From positions 1 through 35,112 of the forward strand of contig JAHEAO010000033.1 in assembly GCA_024642725.1 (NCBI GenBank): 35,112 bases of DNA, given 5' to 3'. The stretch comes from Paracoccaceae bacterium (lineage in GTDB: Bacteria; Pseudomonadota; Alphaproteobacteria; Rhodobacterales; Rhodobacteraceae). The notes below the pieces were generated by a model. It was not told the origin of the DNA. It saw only the letters and a program-made list of their open reading frames with translations, and ran no database searches. Positions 1 to 9,299 of the stretch are shown piece after piece (position 1 is the first letter of the stretch; the number at the start of each line of letters is the position of its first letter). Position numbers and translations under genes: made by a program.

Positions 1-17
1 TTGAAAGGTCCCCCAAG

Positions 18-701
18 ATGCCCGACTACGTGATTGCGAAGCCACCTGTTGTGGCCATCCCAGTGGCTGGAGGCGGTGAGTTTCCCGTGCGTCGGGTTTA
101 TTGCATCGGTCGCAATTATGCCGCGCACACGATCGAGATGGGGCACGACCCCAACCGTGAGTCGCCATTCTTTTTCCAGAAGAACCCGGACAATCTGGAT
201 CCTTCGGGCGTGTTCCCCTACCCCGCCCATAGTTCTGATGTTCATTATGAAGTCGAGCTTCTGGTGGCGCTCAAGTCAGGTGGTACAAATATCCCGGTTT
301 CCAGCGCCTTGGATCACGTATGGGGCTACGGCATTTCGCTCGATATGACCCGCCGCGACCTGCAGGGAGAGGCCAAGAAGCTTGGCCGGCCATGGGAAAT
401 CGGCAAGGCGTTTGAACGGTCCGGTCCGGTCGGACCACTGCATGCGGCCTCAAAAATTGGCCATCTCGACCACGGTCGGATCGAATTGAAGATCGATGAA
501 GAGGTCAAACAGGAAGGCGACATGAACCAGATGATCTGGAAAGTGCCAGAAATGATTTCCTACCTCTCAGAGTATTTCGAATTGGCAGCCGGCGATGTCA
601 TCATGTCGGGAACCCCGTCCGGAGTAGGGCCAGTCAAGAAGGGCAACACAATGACTGCGTCCATCGAAGGGCTGGGACAATTCGTCGTCGAGGTGGTCTA
701 G
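18..701 (+). CDS. Fumarylacetoacetate hydrolase (FAH) family protein
   Basis: This 227-residue protein is a single-domain member of the FAH superfamily, whose members hydrolyse or decarboxylate acylpyruvates such as fumarylpyruvate in the cytoplasm using Mg2+ or Mn2+. The family signature VYCIGRNYAAH is at residues 28-37. The expected metal ligands are visible as E78 and E80 in HYEVEL and D109 in SLDMTRRDL, and the C-terminal block MSGTPSGVGP is intact. The length fits the short fumarylpyruvate hydrolase-like group. The start at 18 gives the usual N-terminus (PDYVIAKPPVV). Only 17 bases precede it, so its promoter and any upstream operon partner are outside the window. An intrinsic terminator follows. 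The substrate is not determined by the sequence, and no aromatic pathway gene adjoins it here. Confidence 0.9.
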   Translation: MPDYVIAKPPVVAIPVAGGGEFPVRRVYCIGRNYAAHTIEMGHDPNRESPFFFQKNPDNLDPSGVFPYPAHSSDVHYEVELLVALKSGGTNIPVSSALDHVWGYGISLDMTRRDLQGEAKKLGRPWEIGKAFERSGPVGPLHAASKIGHLDHGRIELKIDEEVKQEGDMNQMIWKVPEMISYLSEYFELAAGDVIMSGTPSGVGPVKKGNTMTASIEGLGQFVVEVV

Positions 702-726
702 CGCCTCTGCCAATAGAACCACGACA

Positions 727-759
727 AAGGGCGCGCTCGATCAATCGGGCGCGCCTTTT
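727..759 (+). terminator. Rho-independent terminator after the FAH gene
   Basis: The left arm 727-736 (AAGGGCGCGC) pairs with 749-758 (GCGCGCCTTT), with one G-T wobble and a 12-base loop, and four T residues run from 756 to 759. It lies 26 bases after the FAH stop codon, which is the normal position for an intrinsic terminator. Confidence 0.8.
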
Positions 760-952
760 GCTTGCAAGGATGCAGCTTTCCTCAAAAGTCGCAGTCAAGG
801 TGGGTATGCCCGAAACCGCCCCAACCGATGGCCGCTCTTGCCGCAATTTCAACTGCCAACAGAACTAACTCCGCAGATTGGCTTGTCAATCAGTGGACCT
901 TCCACGATCATTCAAATATAGCCTCCGCATACGCAAGATAGGCTTGGAAATC

Positions 953-3175
953 ATGGCTGAACAACACACCCCCGATATCATCTACACAAAGGTCGACGAG
1001 GCCCCCGAATTGGCCTCAGCATCGCTCTTGCCCATCATCCGCGCCTTCGCTGCCCCCGCCGGGATTTCGATGGGCTCGAAGGACATCTCGCTGGCTGGTC
1101 GGGTCATCGCCGCCTTCCCCGAAAGGCTGACAGAGAAGCAACGCCAACCGAACGACCTGGCTGAATTAGGTGAGTTGGTCAAAAGCCCCGACGCCAATGT
1201 CATCAAGCTTCCCAACATCTCCGCATCGGTCCCGCAACTGGTTTCCGCGATCAAGGAATTGCAGTCTCAGGGATACGATCTCCCGGATTACGTCGAAGAT
1301 CCGGCAACCGCCGAAGAAAAAGAGGTGCGCAGCCGATACGATGCGATAAAGGGCTCGGCGGTCAACCCCGTCTTGCGGGAAGGAAACTCTGACCGTCGCG
1401 CGGCTGTCGCCGTCAAGAACTATGCCAAAGCAAACCCGCATTCGATGGGCAAATGGTCGTCGGATAGCCGGACCCGCGTTTCGACGATGAGCGACAGCGA
1501 TTTCTTTTCAAACGAGAAATCGGCCACGCTCACTTCGGCGCAGGCAGGTGCCGCCAGAATCGAACTGGTCGGCAAAGACGGCTCTGTCACCCTGCTGAAG
1601 GACGGTCTGAATCTGCCGGCGGGTTGCGTCGTCGATGCGACATTCATGTCCGCAAAGGCGCTTGATCGCTTCCTCGCAGAACAGATCGAGGCCACGAAGA
1701 AGGATGGTGTCCTGTTCTCGATCCACCTGAAGGCAACGATGATGAAGGTCTCGGACCCTATCATCTTTGGTCATGCGGTCACGGAATACCTCAAGCCCGT
1801 CTTCGAAAAGCACGGGGACAAACTCAGAGCCGCTGGCGTGAACGCAAATTCCGGCATCGGCGAGCTGATGGCTCGTGTGGCGGAGATGCCCGACCGGCAG
1901 GTCCTCGAGGCCGAAATCAAGGCCGTGCTGGATGCCCGGCCGCCGATGTACATGGTGAATTCTGACAAGGGCATCACGAACCTGCATGTTCCTTCCGACG
2001 TCATCATCGACGCGTCGATCCCCGCGCTCATACGCGCTGGCGGCAAAGGTTGGGGCCCCGATGGGAAAGAAGCCGATACCAACTGTGTGATCCCGGACAG
2101 TTCCTACGCCCCGGTCTATGATGAGGCGATCGACTATTTCAAGAAAACGGGCGCACTGGACCCGTCCACAGCCGGAACCGTTCAAAACGTGGGCCTCATG
2201 GCGCAGAAGGCGGAAGAGTACGGCTCACATCCAACGACATTCGAAATTCCTGCGGACGGGACAGTCCGCATGGTGCTCGCGAACGGCGACGTTGTCCACG
2301 AACATACGGTCGAAGCTGGTGACATCTGGCGGTCGGCAACAACCCGGAAGGCGCCGATCGAAGATTGGGTCAAACTGGCGATTGCAAGACAAAGATCAGA
2401 GGGCTGCGAAGCAATCTTCTGGCTGGACAAGAACCGCGCCCACGACGCGGAATTGATCCGCATGGTCAAGCCACTTCTGGAAGCAGCCGGCGCATCGGGC
2501 AAATTTCAAATCCTTGCCCCGCGCGAAGCGACGCGCAAGACGCTTGAAACGATCCGAAAGGGCGGCACATCCATTGCAGTGACTGGCAACGTCTTGCGCG
2601 ACTATCTGACAGATTTGTTCCCGATCCTTGAGCTTGGGACATCCGCCAAGATGCTTTCGATCGTGAAACTGATGAACGGTGGCGGTCTTTTCGAAACCGG
2701 CGCAGGCGGCTCAGCCCCCAAGCACGTCCAGCAATTGGTGGAAGAAAATCACCTCCGCTGGGATTCCCTTGGAGAGTTCTGTGCGCTTGGCGAAAGCCTG
2801 AAATTCCTGGCCGAGTCCAAGGGCAACGCCAAGGCAAAGGTTCTCGGCGACGCGGTTGATGTCGCGACACAAGGAATACTGGACAACAACAAATCTCCGA
2901 GCCGGAAAGTTGGCCAGGCCGACAACCGCGACAGCCACTTCTACTTCGCGATGTACTGGGCCGAGGCGCTTGCCAAGCAATCGGACGATGCCGAACTCGC
3001 TCGGCATTTCGCGCCCATTGCCAAGGCCCTTGCCGACAACGAGAAAGCGATCGTCGCAGAGATTGCAGCAGTCCAAGGCAAACCGGCTGACCTTGGCGGC
3101 TACTACCACACCGACGAAGAAAAGACGGCATCGGTGATGCGCCCGTCGAAGACCCTCAACGGGATCATCGGCTGA
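953..3175 (+). CDS. icd: Monomeric NADP-dependent isocitrate dehydrogenase
   Basis: This cytoplasmic TCA-cycle enzyme oxidatively decarboxylates isocitrate to 2-oxoglutarate with reduction of NADP+. The product is 740 residues, the size of the monomeric (about 80 kDa) IDH class and far longer than the dimeric class. Typical blocks are visible: a start near [47 protein letters not shown], and the late [19 protein letters not shown]. An in-frame TTG at 878 would add 25 residues that do not look like the family, so I chose ATG 953, which gives the usual N-terminus. The ribosome binding site there is weak. It stands alone between the FAH terminator and its own hairpin and is probably monocistronic housekeeping. 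Confidence 0.96.
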   Translation: MAEQHTPDIIYTKVDEAPELASASLLPIIRAFAAPAGISMGSKDISLAGRVIAAFPERLTEKQRQPNDLAELGELVKSPDANVIKLPNISASVPQLVSAIKELQSQGYDLPDYVEDPATAEEKEVRSRYDAIKGSAVNPVLREGNSDRRAAVAVKNYAKANPHSMGKWSSDSRTRVSTMSDSDFFSNEKSATLTSAQAGAARIELVGKDGSVTLLKDGLNLPAGCVVDATFMSAKALDRFLAEQIEATKKDGVLFSIHLKATMMKVSDPIIFGHAVTEYLKPVFEKHGDKLRAAGVNANSGIGELMARVAEMPDRQVLEAEIKAVLDARPPMYMVNSDKGITNLHVPSDVIIDASIPALIRAGGKGWGPDGKEADTNCVIPDSSYAPVYDEAIDYFKKTGALDPSTAGTVQNVGLMAQKAEEYGSHPTTFEIPADGTVRMVLANGDVVHEHTVEAGDIWRSATTRKAPIEDWVKLAIARQRSEGCEAIFWLDKNRAHDAELIRMVKPLLEAAGASGKFQILAPREATRKTLETIRKGGTSIAVTGNVLRDYLTDLFPILELGTSAKMLSIVKLMNGGGLFETGAGGSAPKHVQQLVEENHLRWDSLGEFCALGESLKFLAESKGNAKAKVLGDAVDVATQGILDNNKSPSRKVGQADNRDSHFYFAMYWAEALAKQSDDAELARHFAPIAKALADNEKAIVAEIAAVQGKPADLGGYYHTDEEKTASVMRPSKTLNGIIG

Positions 3176-3190
3176 CGATAAGAAGATCTA

Positions 3191-3219
3191 GGCCCCACCC
3201 GGCTGTTCCGGGTGGGGTC
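3191..3219. terminator. Strong hairpin between convergent icd and the hydroxyacid dehydrogenase gene
   Basis: CCCCACCCGG (3193-3202) pairs perfectly with CCGGGTGGGG (3208-3217) around the loop CTGTT. The stem extends to 3191/3219 with one wobble pair. No clear T run follows on either strand. It lies 15 bases after the icd stop and 96 bases after the stop of the convergent minus-strand gene, so it may serve both. Confidence 0.65.
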
Positions 3220-3314
3220 AATTCGCTTAGCTCAGGGCCGCACGTTCATACGGGGTCTGAGAAAGATCCGCCTGATGGCAATTTGTCTTGAACGCGAACC
3301 GATAAGATTTGCCG

Positions 3315-4277
3315 CTACAACATGTCCTTTGGGGTTCGGCCGGCAAAAAATGAGTCGAGATTATCCAAGGCCCTGAACCCCATCGCGTCTCGGGTCCGGG
3401 TCGTCGCACTTCCAATATGCGGCAACATGAAAATGTTCTCATGTGCAGAAAACGCCGGATTGCCCCCCGGTTCGACCTTGAAGCAATCAAGTCCCGCAGC
3501 CGCCACTCTGCCAGTCCCAATCGCCCGCAGCAGCCCATCCTCATCAATCAGGGCACCACGGGCCGTGTTCACGACCACCGCCCCCATTGGCAAAAGCCCA
3601 AATCTGTCTTCATTCATGAGATTGGTCGTTTCAGGACCCGCCGGGCAATGCAGGGAAAGAAAGTCCGATACTCCAAGCAGGCTCTCGACACTCTCGTGAT
3701 ATATGGCGCCAAAAGCCTGTTCGGACGTCAACGGCCTGCGGTTGTAATAGTGGATTTCCATGTCGAAACCCCGGGCTTTCGTTGCAAAGGCGCGGCCCAC
3801 GCGCCCCATACCGACAATCCCGAGCCGCGCTCCCGTAACCTGCTTGCCGACCATGAAGGAAGGGGACCAGTTGCTCCAAGCCCCCGATCTGACGATGCGG
3901 TCGCCCGCAATCGCGTGCCGCGCGGCACCCAGCATCAACAACATGGCGATCTCTGCGGTCGCATCTGACAGAACATCGGGTGTGTTGGTGACAACGATCC
4001 CGCGTTCCTTCAACGCCGGCAGGTCGCAATGATCCACACCGACAGAATGATTGGCGACGATCTTGAGCCTTGGTGCCAGCCGGCGCACCACATCCGCATT
4101 GAAAATTTCTGAATGACAGGGAATGATCGCGTCGAATTCGGCGCTGGCGGCGATGATTTCTTCTGCGGTGCCCGGATGATCTTCGTCGTTCACCACGGTC
4201 TCGTAGTCGCGCCTTGCACGTTCCAGTGTCGCGTCAGATAGGCGGCGCGTGATCCATAGTCGAGGCTTCCGGTCCAT
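3315..4277 (-). CDS. D-isomer-specific 2-hydroxyacid dehydrogenase (glyoxylate/hydroxypyruvate reductase type)
   Basis: This 320-residue cytoplasmic NAD(P)H-dependent oxidoreductase interconverts 2-oxo and D-2-hydroxy acids. The Rossmann motif VGMGRVG is at residues 155-161. The catalytic set is in place: R240 in NTARGALID, E269 in KVEPGG and H287 in PHIGSAT. The block NHSVGVDHCD (77-85) is typical of the glyoxylate/hydroxypyruvate reductase branch. I chose ATG 4277 because AAGAAG sits just upstream; a GTG seven codons earlier would overlap the preceding gene. It is the last gene of the TRAP-1/amidase unit and starts two bases after the small membrane protein gene ends. The natural substrate is not known; the context suggests a 2-oxo or 2-hydroxy acid released from an amide. 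Confidence 0.9.
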   Translation of the reverse strand: MDRKPRLWITRRLSDATLERARRDYETVVNDEDHPGTAEEIIAASAEFDAIIPCHSEIFNADVVRRLAPRLKIVANHSVGVDHCDLPALKERGIVVTNTPDVLSDATAEIAMLLMLGAARHAIAGDRIVRSGAWSNWSPSFMVGKQVTGARLGIVGMGRVGRAFATKARGFDMEIHYYNRRPLTSEQAFGAIYHESVESLLGVSDFLSLHCPAGPETTNLMNEDRFGLLPMGAVVVNTARGALIDEDGLLRAIGTGRVAAAGLDCFKVEPGGNPAFSAHENIFMLPHIGSATTRTRDAMGFRALDNLDSFFAGRTPKDML

Positions 4278-4279
4278 GC

Positions 4280-4474
4280 TCACTTCTTGCGGACGCACTC
4301 ATCCCAGTAATCGTAGATCGCGGCCAAGCACACGACTATGGTAATGATCATGAAAGGGAATCCGCCCCAAAACCCGGCAAAGCCCGAGGAGATGCTGCGG
4401 GACAACTCGCCGACGAATATCACAAACAATGCAGTGCCAATAAGCCCCGCGATGAGTCTTACCGTATAAGACAT
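4280..4474 (-). CDS. Small two-helix membrane protein, unknown function
   Basis: I do not recognise this 64-residue protein. It has two hydrophobic segments, about residues 5-24 (LIAGLIGTALFVIFVGEL) and 36-52 (FMIITIVVCLAAIYDY), and a charged C-terminal tail ending DECVRKK. ATG 4474 is preceded by AAAGGA at a good distance; a start upstream at 4525 would overlap the amidase end and add a hydrophilic stretch. It lies between the amidase and the 2-hydroxyacid dehydrogenase, two bases before the latter, so translation is probably coupled. Its presence inside a TRAP transporter operon suggests a membrane accessory role, but nothing in the sequence proves that. Confidence 0.75.
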   Translation of the reverse strand: MSYTVRLIAGLIGTALFVIFVGELSRSISSGFAGFWGGFPFMIITIVVCLAAIYDYWDECVRKK

Positions 4475-4491
4475 GGTAGCCCGTCCTTTCT

Positions 4492-5829
4492 CTACTCGGC
4501 TTCCGCCAACTGAGTTTGCAGCCAACGCGCCGTGCGCAGCAGCCGGTCGTCTTTTTCAGGTGCCCCAATCAGCTGCACGCCGATGGGCAAGTCGTTTTCA
4601 CCTACCAACACGGGCAAGGTAACACATGGCAGACCCGCCAGTGTCCATATCGTCGAAAAAATCGGGTCCCCGGTGCCGCTGCCAAAACGTGGTGCTTCGC
4701 CCGGTGCCGCGGGGGCTAGGATTGCATCGAACTCCGTGAAGAAATCCGCGAAAAAGGCCTGTGCCGACGCTTTCACAGCCAGCGCGTCTTCATATTCCGC
4801 ACTCGTGATCTTGCGCCCCCTGGTGACAATTGGCTTCAGCGTGCCGCTCAATTGCTCCCAATGGTCTTCGAAGGTTTCCGCCAGATGCTGACAGATTTCA
4901 TATTCGTGAATCCGCGCCTGAACCGCGATCAGATTGCTCAGCACATCCACCGCAGGAAATCTTGTAACCTGCGCGCCCAATACGTCCATGACCTCGTCCA
5001 GCCCGCTGCGCGCGGCGTCTGAAAGGCGGTCATTGAATGGAAAATCGAACCAGGCAAGATCGGGCGTAACCGGTACATCTTGCGCCGCCCCGTCACTCAT
5101 ATTCGGACGAGGACGAGCAAAGCTGTTCGGGTCCGATTGATCATATCCCGCAATCGCATCGCCAAGCAGGGCAACGTCGGCCAATGAACGCCCGAAACAG
5201 CCAACCTGATCCAGCGTCACCGATGTCTGCAGGAGCCCGCTTCTGGAAATCATTCCGTTCGTTGGTTTGAATCCGAATGTCCCGCAAAATGATGCAGGCC
5301 GGATCACCGAACCATTCGTCTGGGTGCCTATCGCAAGTGGTATCTGCTGCGCGGCGACGGCCGCAGCTGACCCGCTGGACGATCCGCCGGGGCTATAGTC
5401 GATGTTGTGCGGATTGCGTGTTTCGTTTGCGTGAACGAAAGCCAGTTCCGTGGTTACCGTCTTCCCCATGATGACCGCGCCAGCTTCGCGCAGCATTTCG
5501 ACCAGACGCGCATCCCTACTTGGACGCCGCCCCGCGAAAATCGGAGTGCCCCGTTCCGTCGGCATGTCGGCAGTGTCGATGATATCCTTCAAACCGACCG
5601 GAATGCCATGCAAGGGGCCAACGGCCATCCCTGCCTTTCTGATGCGATCACATTCCGCCGCTTGCTTCAGTGCAGAGCTTTCATCGAGGTAGGACCAGGC
5701 TTTTACGGCGCCATCCGTTTCGGCGATCCGATCCAGACAAGACCGGACAAGCTGGACAGAACTCAATCGCCCGGATGCCATCGCGCCAAGTGCCTGGGTC
5801 GCCGTCAGAGTATGAGGCGCAGTCTTCAC
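4492..5829 (-). CDS. Amidase, amidase-signature (AS) family
   Basis: This 445-residue serine hydrolase of the amidase-signature family cleaves carbon-nitrogen amide bonds in the cytoplasm. The Ser-cisSer-Lys triad can be placed from its spacing: K81 in VGLKDIID, S150 at the start of the SSSGSAAAVAA block, and nucleophile S174 in TNGSVIRPASF, at the 69- and 24-residue intervals usual for the family. Length and C-terminal block (GLPCVTLPVL, PIGVQLIG) are normal. Its ATG overlaps the dctM stop by four bases (ATGA), so it belongs to the TRAP-1 operon, and its substrate is probably related to the imported compound. The family is broad (amides, carbamates, allophanate, aryl amides), so the exact substrate cannot be read from the sequence. 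Confidence 0.9.
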   Translation of the reverse strand: MKTAPHTLTATQALGAMASGRLSSVQLVRSCLDRIAETDGAVKAWSYLDESSALKQAAECDRIRKAGMAVGPLHGIPVGLKDIIDTADMPTERGTPIFAGRRPSRDARLVEMLREAGAVIMGKTVTTELAFVHANETRNPHNIDYSPGGSSSGSAAAVAAQQIPLAIGTQTNGSVIRPASFCGTFGFKPTNGMISRSGLLQTSVTLDQVGCFGRSLADVALLGDAIAGYDQSDPNSFARPRPNMSDGAAQDVPVTPDLAWFDFPFNDRLSDAARSGLDEVMDVLGAQVTRFPAVDVLSNLIAVQARIHEYEICQHLAETFEDHWEQLSGTLKPIVTRGRKITSAEYEDALAVKASAQAFFADFFTEFDAILAPAAPGEAPRFGSGTGDPIFSTIWTLAGLPCVTLPVLVGENDLPIGVQLIGAPEKDDRLLRTARWLQTQLAEAE

Positions 5830-7190
5830 GGTATGTAGGTGCCGAACAGGTAGTCAGGCAGCCAGAGCGCAATCGCCGGGAACTGATACATCAGGACCAT
5901 GGTCAGAATGACGATACCCAGATAGGGCATGATCCCCTTGAATATCTCCATCAGCTCGATCTGTTTCTTCAGGACACCCTTCAAGTAATAGGCCGACATC
6001 GCCATAGGAGGCGTCAGGAAGGAGGTCTGCAGGTTCAGCGCCACAAGCATGGCGAAGAAGTACGGGTTAACCCCGAAAACTTCGAGCATCGGCAGGAAGA
6101 TCGGCACAAAGATGATCAGGATTTCCGACCATTCCAGCGGCCAGCCAAGAAGGAAGATGATGATCTGCGCCAGTACAAGGAACTGCCAGGGCTTCAGGTC
6201 CATACCTGTCACCCAGTCGGAAATCAGATCGTGCCCACCCAGATATGAAAAGACCGATGCGAAGGTCCATGATCCAACAAAAAGCCAGCACACCATCGCG
6301 GTCGCCTTGGCTGTCAGGAAGACACTCTCTTTTACTTTCTCCCAAGTCAGCGACCGGTAAAGCGCGGCCAGCACCAGACCTCCGAGCGCGCCCATGGCTG
6401 CCGCTTCTGGCGGTGTCGCAAGGCCTCCAAGTATGGAACCCAGAACAAGCGCAATAAGGACAGTCAGCGGGACGAAAGAGACCATGAGATTCCAGTAGAT
6501 CTCTCGCGGCGGAGGAACATCATCCATGCTTGGTTTCGGCGCCAGAGACGGTGTGATCCAGACGCGCATGATCACGTAGACGATGTAGAGCCCGGCCAGC
6601 AACAATCCCGGAAAGACCGCGGCCGCGTACAACCGCAGGGGGGAAAGGTCAGCTATAGCCGAATAGACGATCAGCATGATCGAGGGTGGAATGAGAATCC
6701 CCAACGTCCCGCCCGCGCAGATGACGCCGGAAGCGAAGCTCTTGTTATAGTTGGCGTTGGCCATTGCTGGGAATGCAAGCAGCCCCATAAGCGTCACCAC
6801 CGCGCCCACGATACCCGATGCCGTGGAAAAGACTGCGCAAGTCAAAAGCGCTGCAATCGCCAAAGAGCCCGGCAGGTTTCGTGCGGCCATGTAAAGCGAG
6901 AAGAACAGCTTGTCGACGATGTTGGCCCGTTCAACGATGTAACCCATGAAGAGAAATAGCGGGATCGCGACCAACGTCGGGTTTTCCATCACTGAATAGG
7001 TATTCTGGTTCAGCAGATAGAAGATATTGTTGTTGAAGATATCAGAGAAGCTTTCGATCCCGCCTTGATGGTAGGCGTACCAGCCAAAACCCACCCCCAT
7101 GGCGAGCAGAGTGAAAGCGATGGGAAAGCCCAGCAGGACCAAGAATATAAACAGGCCCAGCATAAACAGGGCGACTTCGGGATTCGTCAT
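5826..7190 (-). CDS. dctM: TRAP transporter large permease (DctM), system 1
   Basis: This 454-residue integral membrane protein has about twelve hydrophobic segments and is the substrate-translocating subunit of a tripartite ATP-independent periplasmic (TRAP) transporter, which uses the sodium gradient. Family blocks are visible: GFPIAFTLLAMGVGF near the N-terminus, the GTLGILIPPSIMLIVYSAIA loop and FLTPPMAMSAYYLKG near the C-terminus. It is the long-loop DctM type, with an extended segment (APKPSMDDVPPPREIYW) in the middle. The gene lies 37 bases after dctQ and overlaps the amidase start by four bases. Confidence 0.93.
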   Translation of the reverse strand: MTNPEVALFMLGLFIFLVLLGFPIAFTLLAMGVGFGWYAYHQGGIESFSDIFNNNIFYLLNQNTYSVMENPTLVAIPLFLFMGYIVERANIVDKLFFSLYMAARNLPGSLAIAALLTCAVFSTASGIVGAVVTLMGLLAFPAMANANYNKSFASGVICAGGTLGILIPPSIMLIVYSAIADLSPLRLYAAAVFPGLLLAGLYIVYVIMRVWITPSLAPKPSMDDVPPPREIYWNLMVSFVPLTVLIALVLGSILGGLATPPEAAAMGALGGLVLAALYRSLTWEKVKESVFLTAKATAMVCWLFVGSWTFASVFSYLGGHDLISDWVTGMDLKPWQFLVLAQIIIFLLGWPLEWSEILIIFVPIFLPMLEVFGVNPYFFAMLVALNLQTSFLTPPMAMSAYYLKGVLKKQIELMEIFKGIMPYLGIVILTMVLMYQFPAIALWLPDYLFGTYIP

Positions 7191-7227
7191 TTTCCAGTTC
7201 CTGAAAGGTCAGCCAGCGAAAGCCGGG

Positions 7228-7800
7228 TCATGGTTTCTTCATTTCCGACATGTGCATCAGCATGTCCTCGGTCTCACGCACGTCATCAAGTCGCTCAAGC
7301 CACTGGCCTGATCGCATCGCCATCACGCAGCGGATCAGTTCGGCGAACCCTTGAATAAGCAAGAGAGCGCCCGAAACAGGGATAAGTGTCTTGAAGAAGT
7401 AGATCTGGATGCTCGCCGGGCTGTTGAAGCTGACTTCCTTGTATCGCCAGCTATCGGAGGCGATCTCCCAGCCGTACCAGAACAGCGCGAGCACTCCGGG
7501 GAAGAAGAAAAGAAAATACAGGACAAAATCGAGTCCAGCCTGCAGTCTCACGGGAAAGAGCCGGTAAAGCACGTCGGCCCTGACATGCGTGTCCTGAGCG
7601 AGGGCATAGGCCCCGCACATCAGGAAAAGCGCGCCATACATCTGGATCATCATGTCGAATGCCCAGACGGTCGGCGAGTTCAGGACGTAGCGCACAAAGA
7701 CTTCGTAGGAAACCGAGAGCGTCAGGATCATGATGCACCATCCAAAGGCGCGCCCGACCCAGAGACTCAATCCCTCGATTGCATGAACGACTTTAACCAC
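7228..7800 (-). CDS. dctQ: TRAP transporter small permease (DctQ), system 1
   Basis: This 190-residue membrane protein has four hydrophobic segments and is the small subunit that pairs with DctM. The pattern RAFGWCIMILTLSVSYEVFVRYVLNSPTVW at the N-terminus and GAYALAQDTHVRADVLY in the middle are typical of DctQ. The start is GTG 7800, chosen because GGGGAGGGG lies about seven bases upstream. A strong hairpin separates this gene from dctP. (The N-terminal pattern spans about residues 16-45; key residues are the RYV and W near residue 42.). Confidence 0.88.
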   Translation of the reverse strand: MVKVVHAIEGLSLWVGRAFGWCIMILTLSVSYEVFVRYVLNSPTVWAFDMMIQMYGALFLMCGAYALAQDTHVRADVLYRLFPVRLQAGLDFVLYFLFFFPGVLALFWYGWEIASDSWRYKEVSFNSPASIQIYFFKTLIPVSGALLLIQGFAELIRCVMAMRSGQWLERLDDVRETEDMLMHMSEMKKP

Positions 7801-7827
7801 GAAAGCCCCTCCCCAATTCTAGTCAAA

Positions 7828-7856
7828 ATCCGGGGGCCTTCTGCAGGCCCCCGGAT
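7828..7856 (-). terminator. Intercistronic hairpin between dctP and dctQ, system 1
   Basis: ATCCGGGGGCCT (7828-7839) pairs perfectly with AGGCCCCCGGAT (7845-7856) around the five-base loop TCTGC. On the minus strand the stem is followed by TTTTGAC, so it can act as a partial terminator. It lies 22 bases after the dctP stop and 27 bases before the dctQ start. Such hairpins commonly stabilise the upstream mRNA or attenuate the downstream genes, which would give more binding protein than permease. Confidence 0.75.
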
Positions 7857-7878
7857 GAGTGTTCAGTTCTTCAGCAGC

Positions 7879-8973
7879 CTAGCCAAAATAGTGATTGTAA
7901 GCCATCTGGTAGTCAGGCTGGTTCAGGTTCAGGTAACCCATCACCTCTTTCGCATACTTCTTCTGCGATTCCATAACCTTGGCAAAGAACGGGTCTTCGG
8001 CAGCGATACGATCCGCCACCACATCCCAGGCCTTGAGCTGATCGGCCATCACGCTGTCCGGCGTCCGGTAAACGCTCACGCCATCCTGCTCCTGAAGCTT
8101 GATCAGGTCATCGGAATAACGCTTGGTGTTGCCCCAGTAGAAGCCAGAGTTCTCGGCCTCAGAAGCGTTCTTGATGATCGCCTTGTGCTCATCGGAAAGG
8201 GCGTTGAACTTGTCCTTGTTGATGGTCACTTCGAAGAACTCTTGGCTCTGGTGGTAGGATGCCAGCATATAGGTCTTGGAAACGTCCTGCATGCCGAAGT
8301 CGCGGTCAGAGGTCGGGTTGTTGAACTCCGCTGCGTCGATCAGGCCGGACTTCATCGCCGGCTGAATTTCGCCGCCCGGCAACTGAACCACGGACATGCC
8401 CATTTCAAGCATGACGTCCGCCGCCAGACCAACGGTGCGGTACTTCAGTCCCTTCATTTGCGCCGCGTCGGTGACCGGATCCTTGAACCAGCCCAGAGGC
8501 TGGGCGGGCATCGGGGAGTTGAAGAAGGACACAACGTTCAATTGCAGCGTGTCCATCAATTCGTTGAACAGATCCATGCCGCCGCCGGCATAGACCCAGC
8601 CCAGCACTTCTTGGCTCGACCAGCCAAAGCAGGGGCCGGTGCCGAACAGCGATGCGGCCTTTGACTTGCCGTACCAATAGGCCGGCACGTAATGTGCGGC
8701 ATCCAGCACGCCACGGTGTACGGCGTCCTGCATCTGGCTGGTCTTGACGACCGAGTCGACTGACAGCACCTCGATGGTCAGCGACCCACCGCTCATTTCA
8801 TTCACGCGGCTGGCAAAGGACTGTGCATTCTCCAGAAATATCCCGCCGCCCCAGGCGGCCTGCATTTTCAGCGTCGTCCCATGGCTTTCTGCAAGCGCCG
8901 GAGTTGCGAGCGCGGCCGCGCCGGCTACGGCAGATCCGCGCAGGAATTTTCTGCGGTTTAGTTTCTCGGACAT
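7879..8973 (-). CDS. dctP: TRAP transporter substrate-binding protein (DctP), system 1, Tat-exported
   Basis: This is a 364-residue periplasmic solute-binding protein of the DctP/TAXI-independent TRAP family. The N-terminus has a twin-arginine signal (NRRKFLRGSAVAGAAALA, cleavage probably after TPALA), so it is exported folded. The body shows the usual features, including MKGLKYRTVGLAADVMLEMG, VVQLPGGEIQPAMKSGLIDAAE and the helix-rich C-terminus. ATG 8973 has an ideal AGGGAGG upstream; the reading frame is open 30 codons further but without a family-like N-terminus. It is the first gene of the dctPQM-amidase-small protein-dehydrogenase unit. The related Tat-exported binding proteins often take keto or hydroxy acids, but the ligand cannot be named here. 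(The signal spans residues 5-24.). Confidence 0.93.
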   Translation of the reverse strand: MSEKLNRRKFLRGSAVAGAAALATPALAESHGTTLKMQAAWGGGIFLENAQSFASRVNEMSGGSLTIEVLSVDSVVKTSQMQDAVHRGVLDAAHYVPAYWYGKSKAASLFGTGPCFGWSSQEVLGWVYAGGGMDLFNELMDTLQLNVVSFFNSPMPAQPLGWFKDPVTDAAQMKGLKYRTVGLAADVMLEMGMSVVQLPGGEIQPAMKSGLIDAAEFNNPTSDRDFGMQDVSKTYMLASYHQSQEFFEVTINKDKFNALSDEHKAIIKNASEAENSGFYWGNTKRYSDDLIKLQEQDGVSVYRTPDSVMADQLKAWDVVADRIAAEDPFFAKVMESQKKYAKEVMGYLNLNQPDYQMAYNHYFG

Positions 8974-9299
8974 GGTTCCTCCCTTGGAACTGATATTAGC
9001 ATTGGGGCCAAATCCTTCTTTCGACCCAACGATCTTCTCGTTTCCTGAATTGTCGGGAAGCAAGCGTGATGCAGCCTCAACTGCGAATGACCGACCCTCC
9101 TGGCGGCCAAATTGCCCATCCCAAACATTTCGTTTGAGCAGCTTAACTCATATTCGCCTGCTGGCAAGTGAATCCATCTGATTGTCCAATTAAATTTACC
9201 AATTTGCGGATGGTCCGATGCCGCTAGGCGCAAGGCCACCAAGGACCGGCCCAAACTGCAGGGCCGATCCAGCGTCCGCCGACCCCGGGATGGTATCGC
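8974..9299 (-). promoter_or_regulatory. Leader/control region of the TRAP-1 operon (no gene)
   Basis: I see no credible coding sequence in these 326 bases. The region separates the regulator gene from dctP, so dctP probably has its own promoter here. The AT-rich island 9181-9205 stands out: CCAATT occurs twice 13 bases apart (9186-9191 and 9199-9204), flanked at some distance by the inverted pentamers CATCT/GGATG. It is a plausible operator for the adjacent GntR protein, but I could not assign convincing -35 and -10 boxes. Confidence 0.4.

Noticed and set aside
7351-8664. A 437-codon plus-strand open frame opposite dctQ-1 and dctP-1
   Set aside because: It runs through two identified minus-strand genes and the hairpin between them, and has no family-like sequence.
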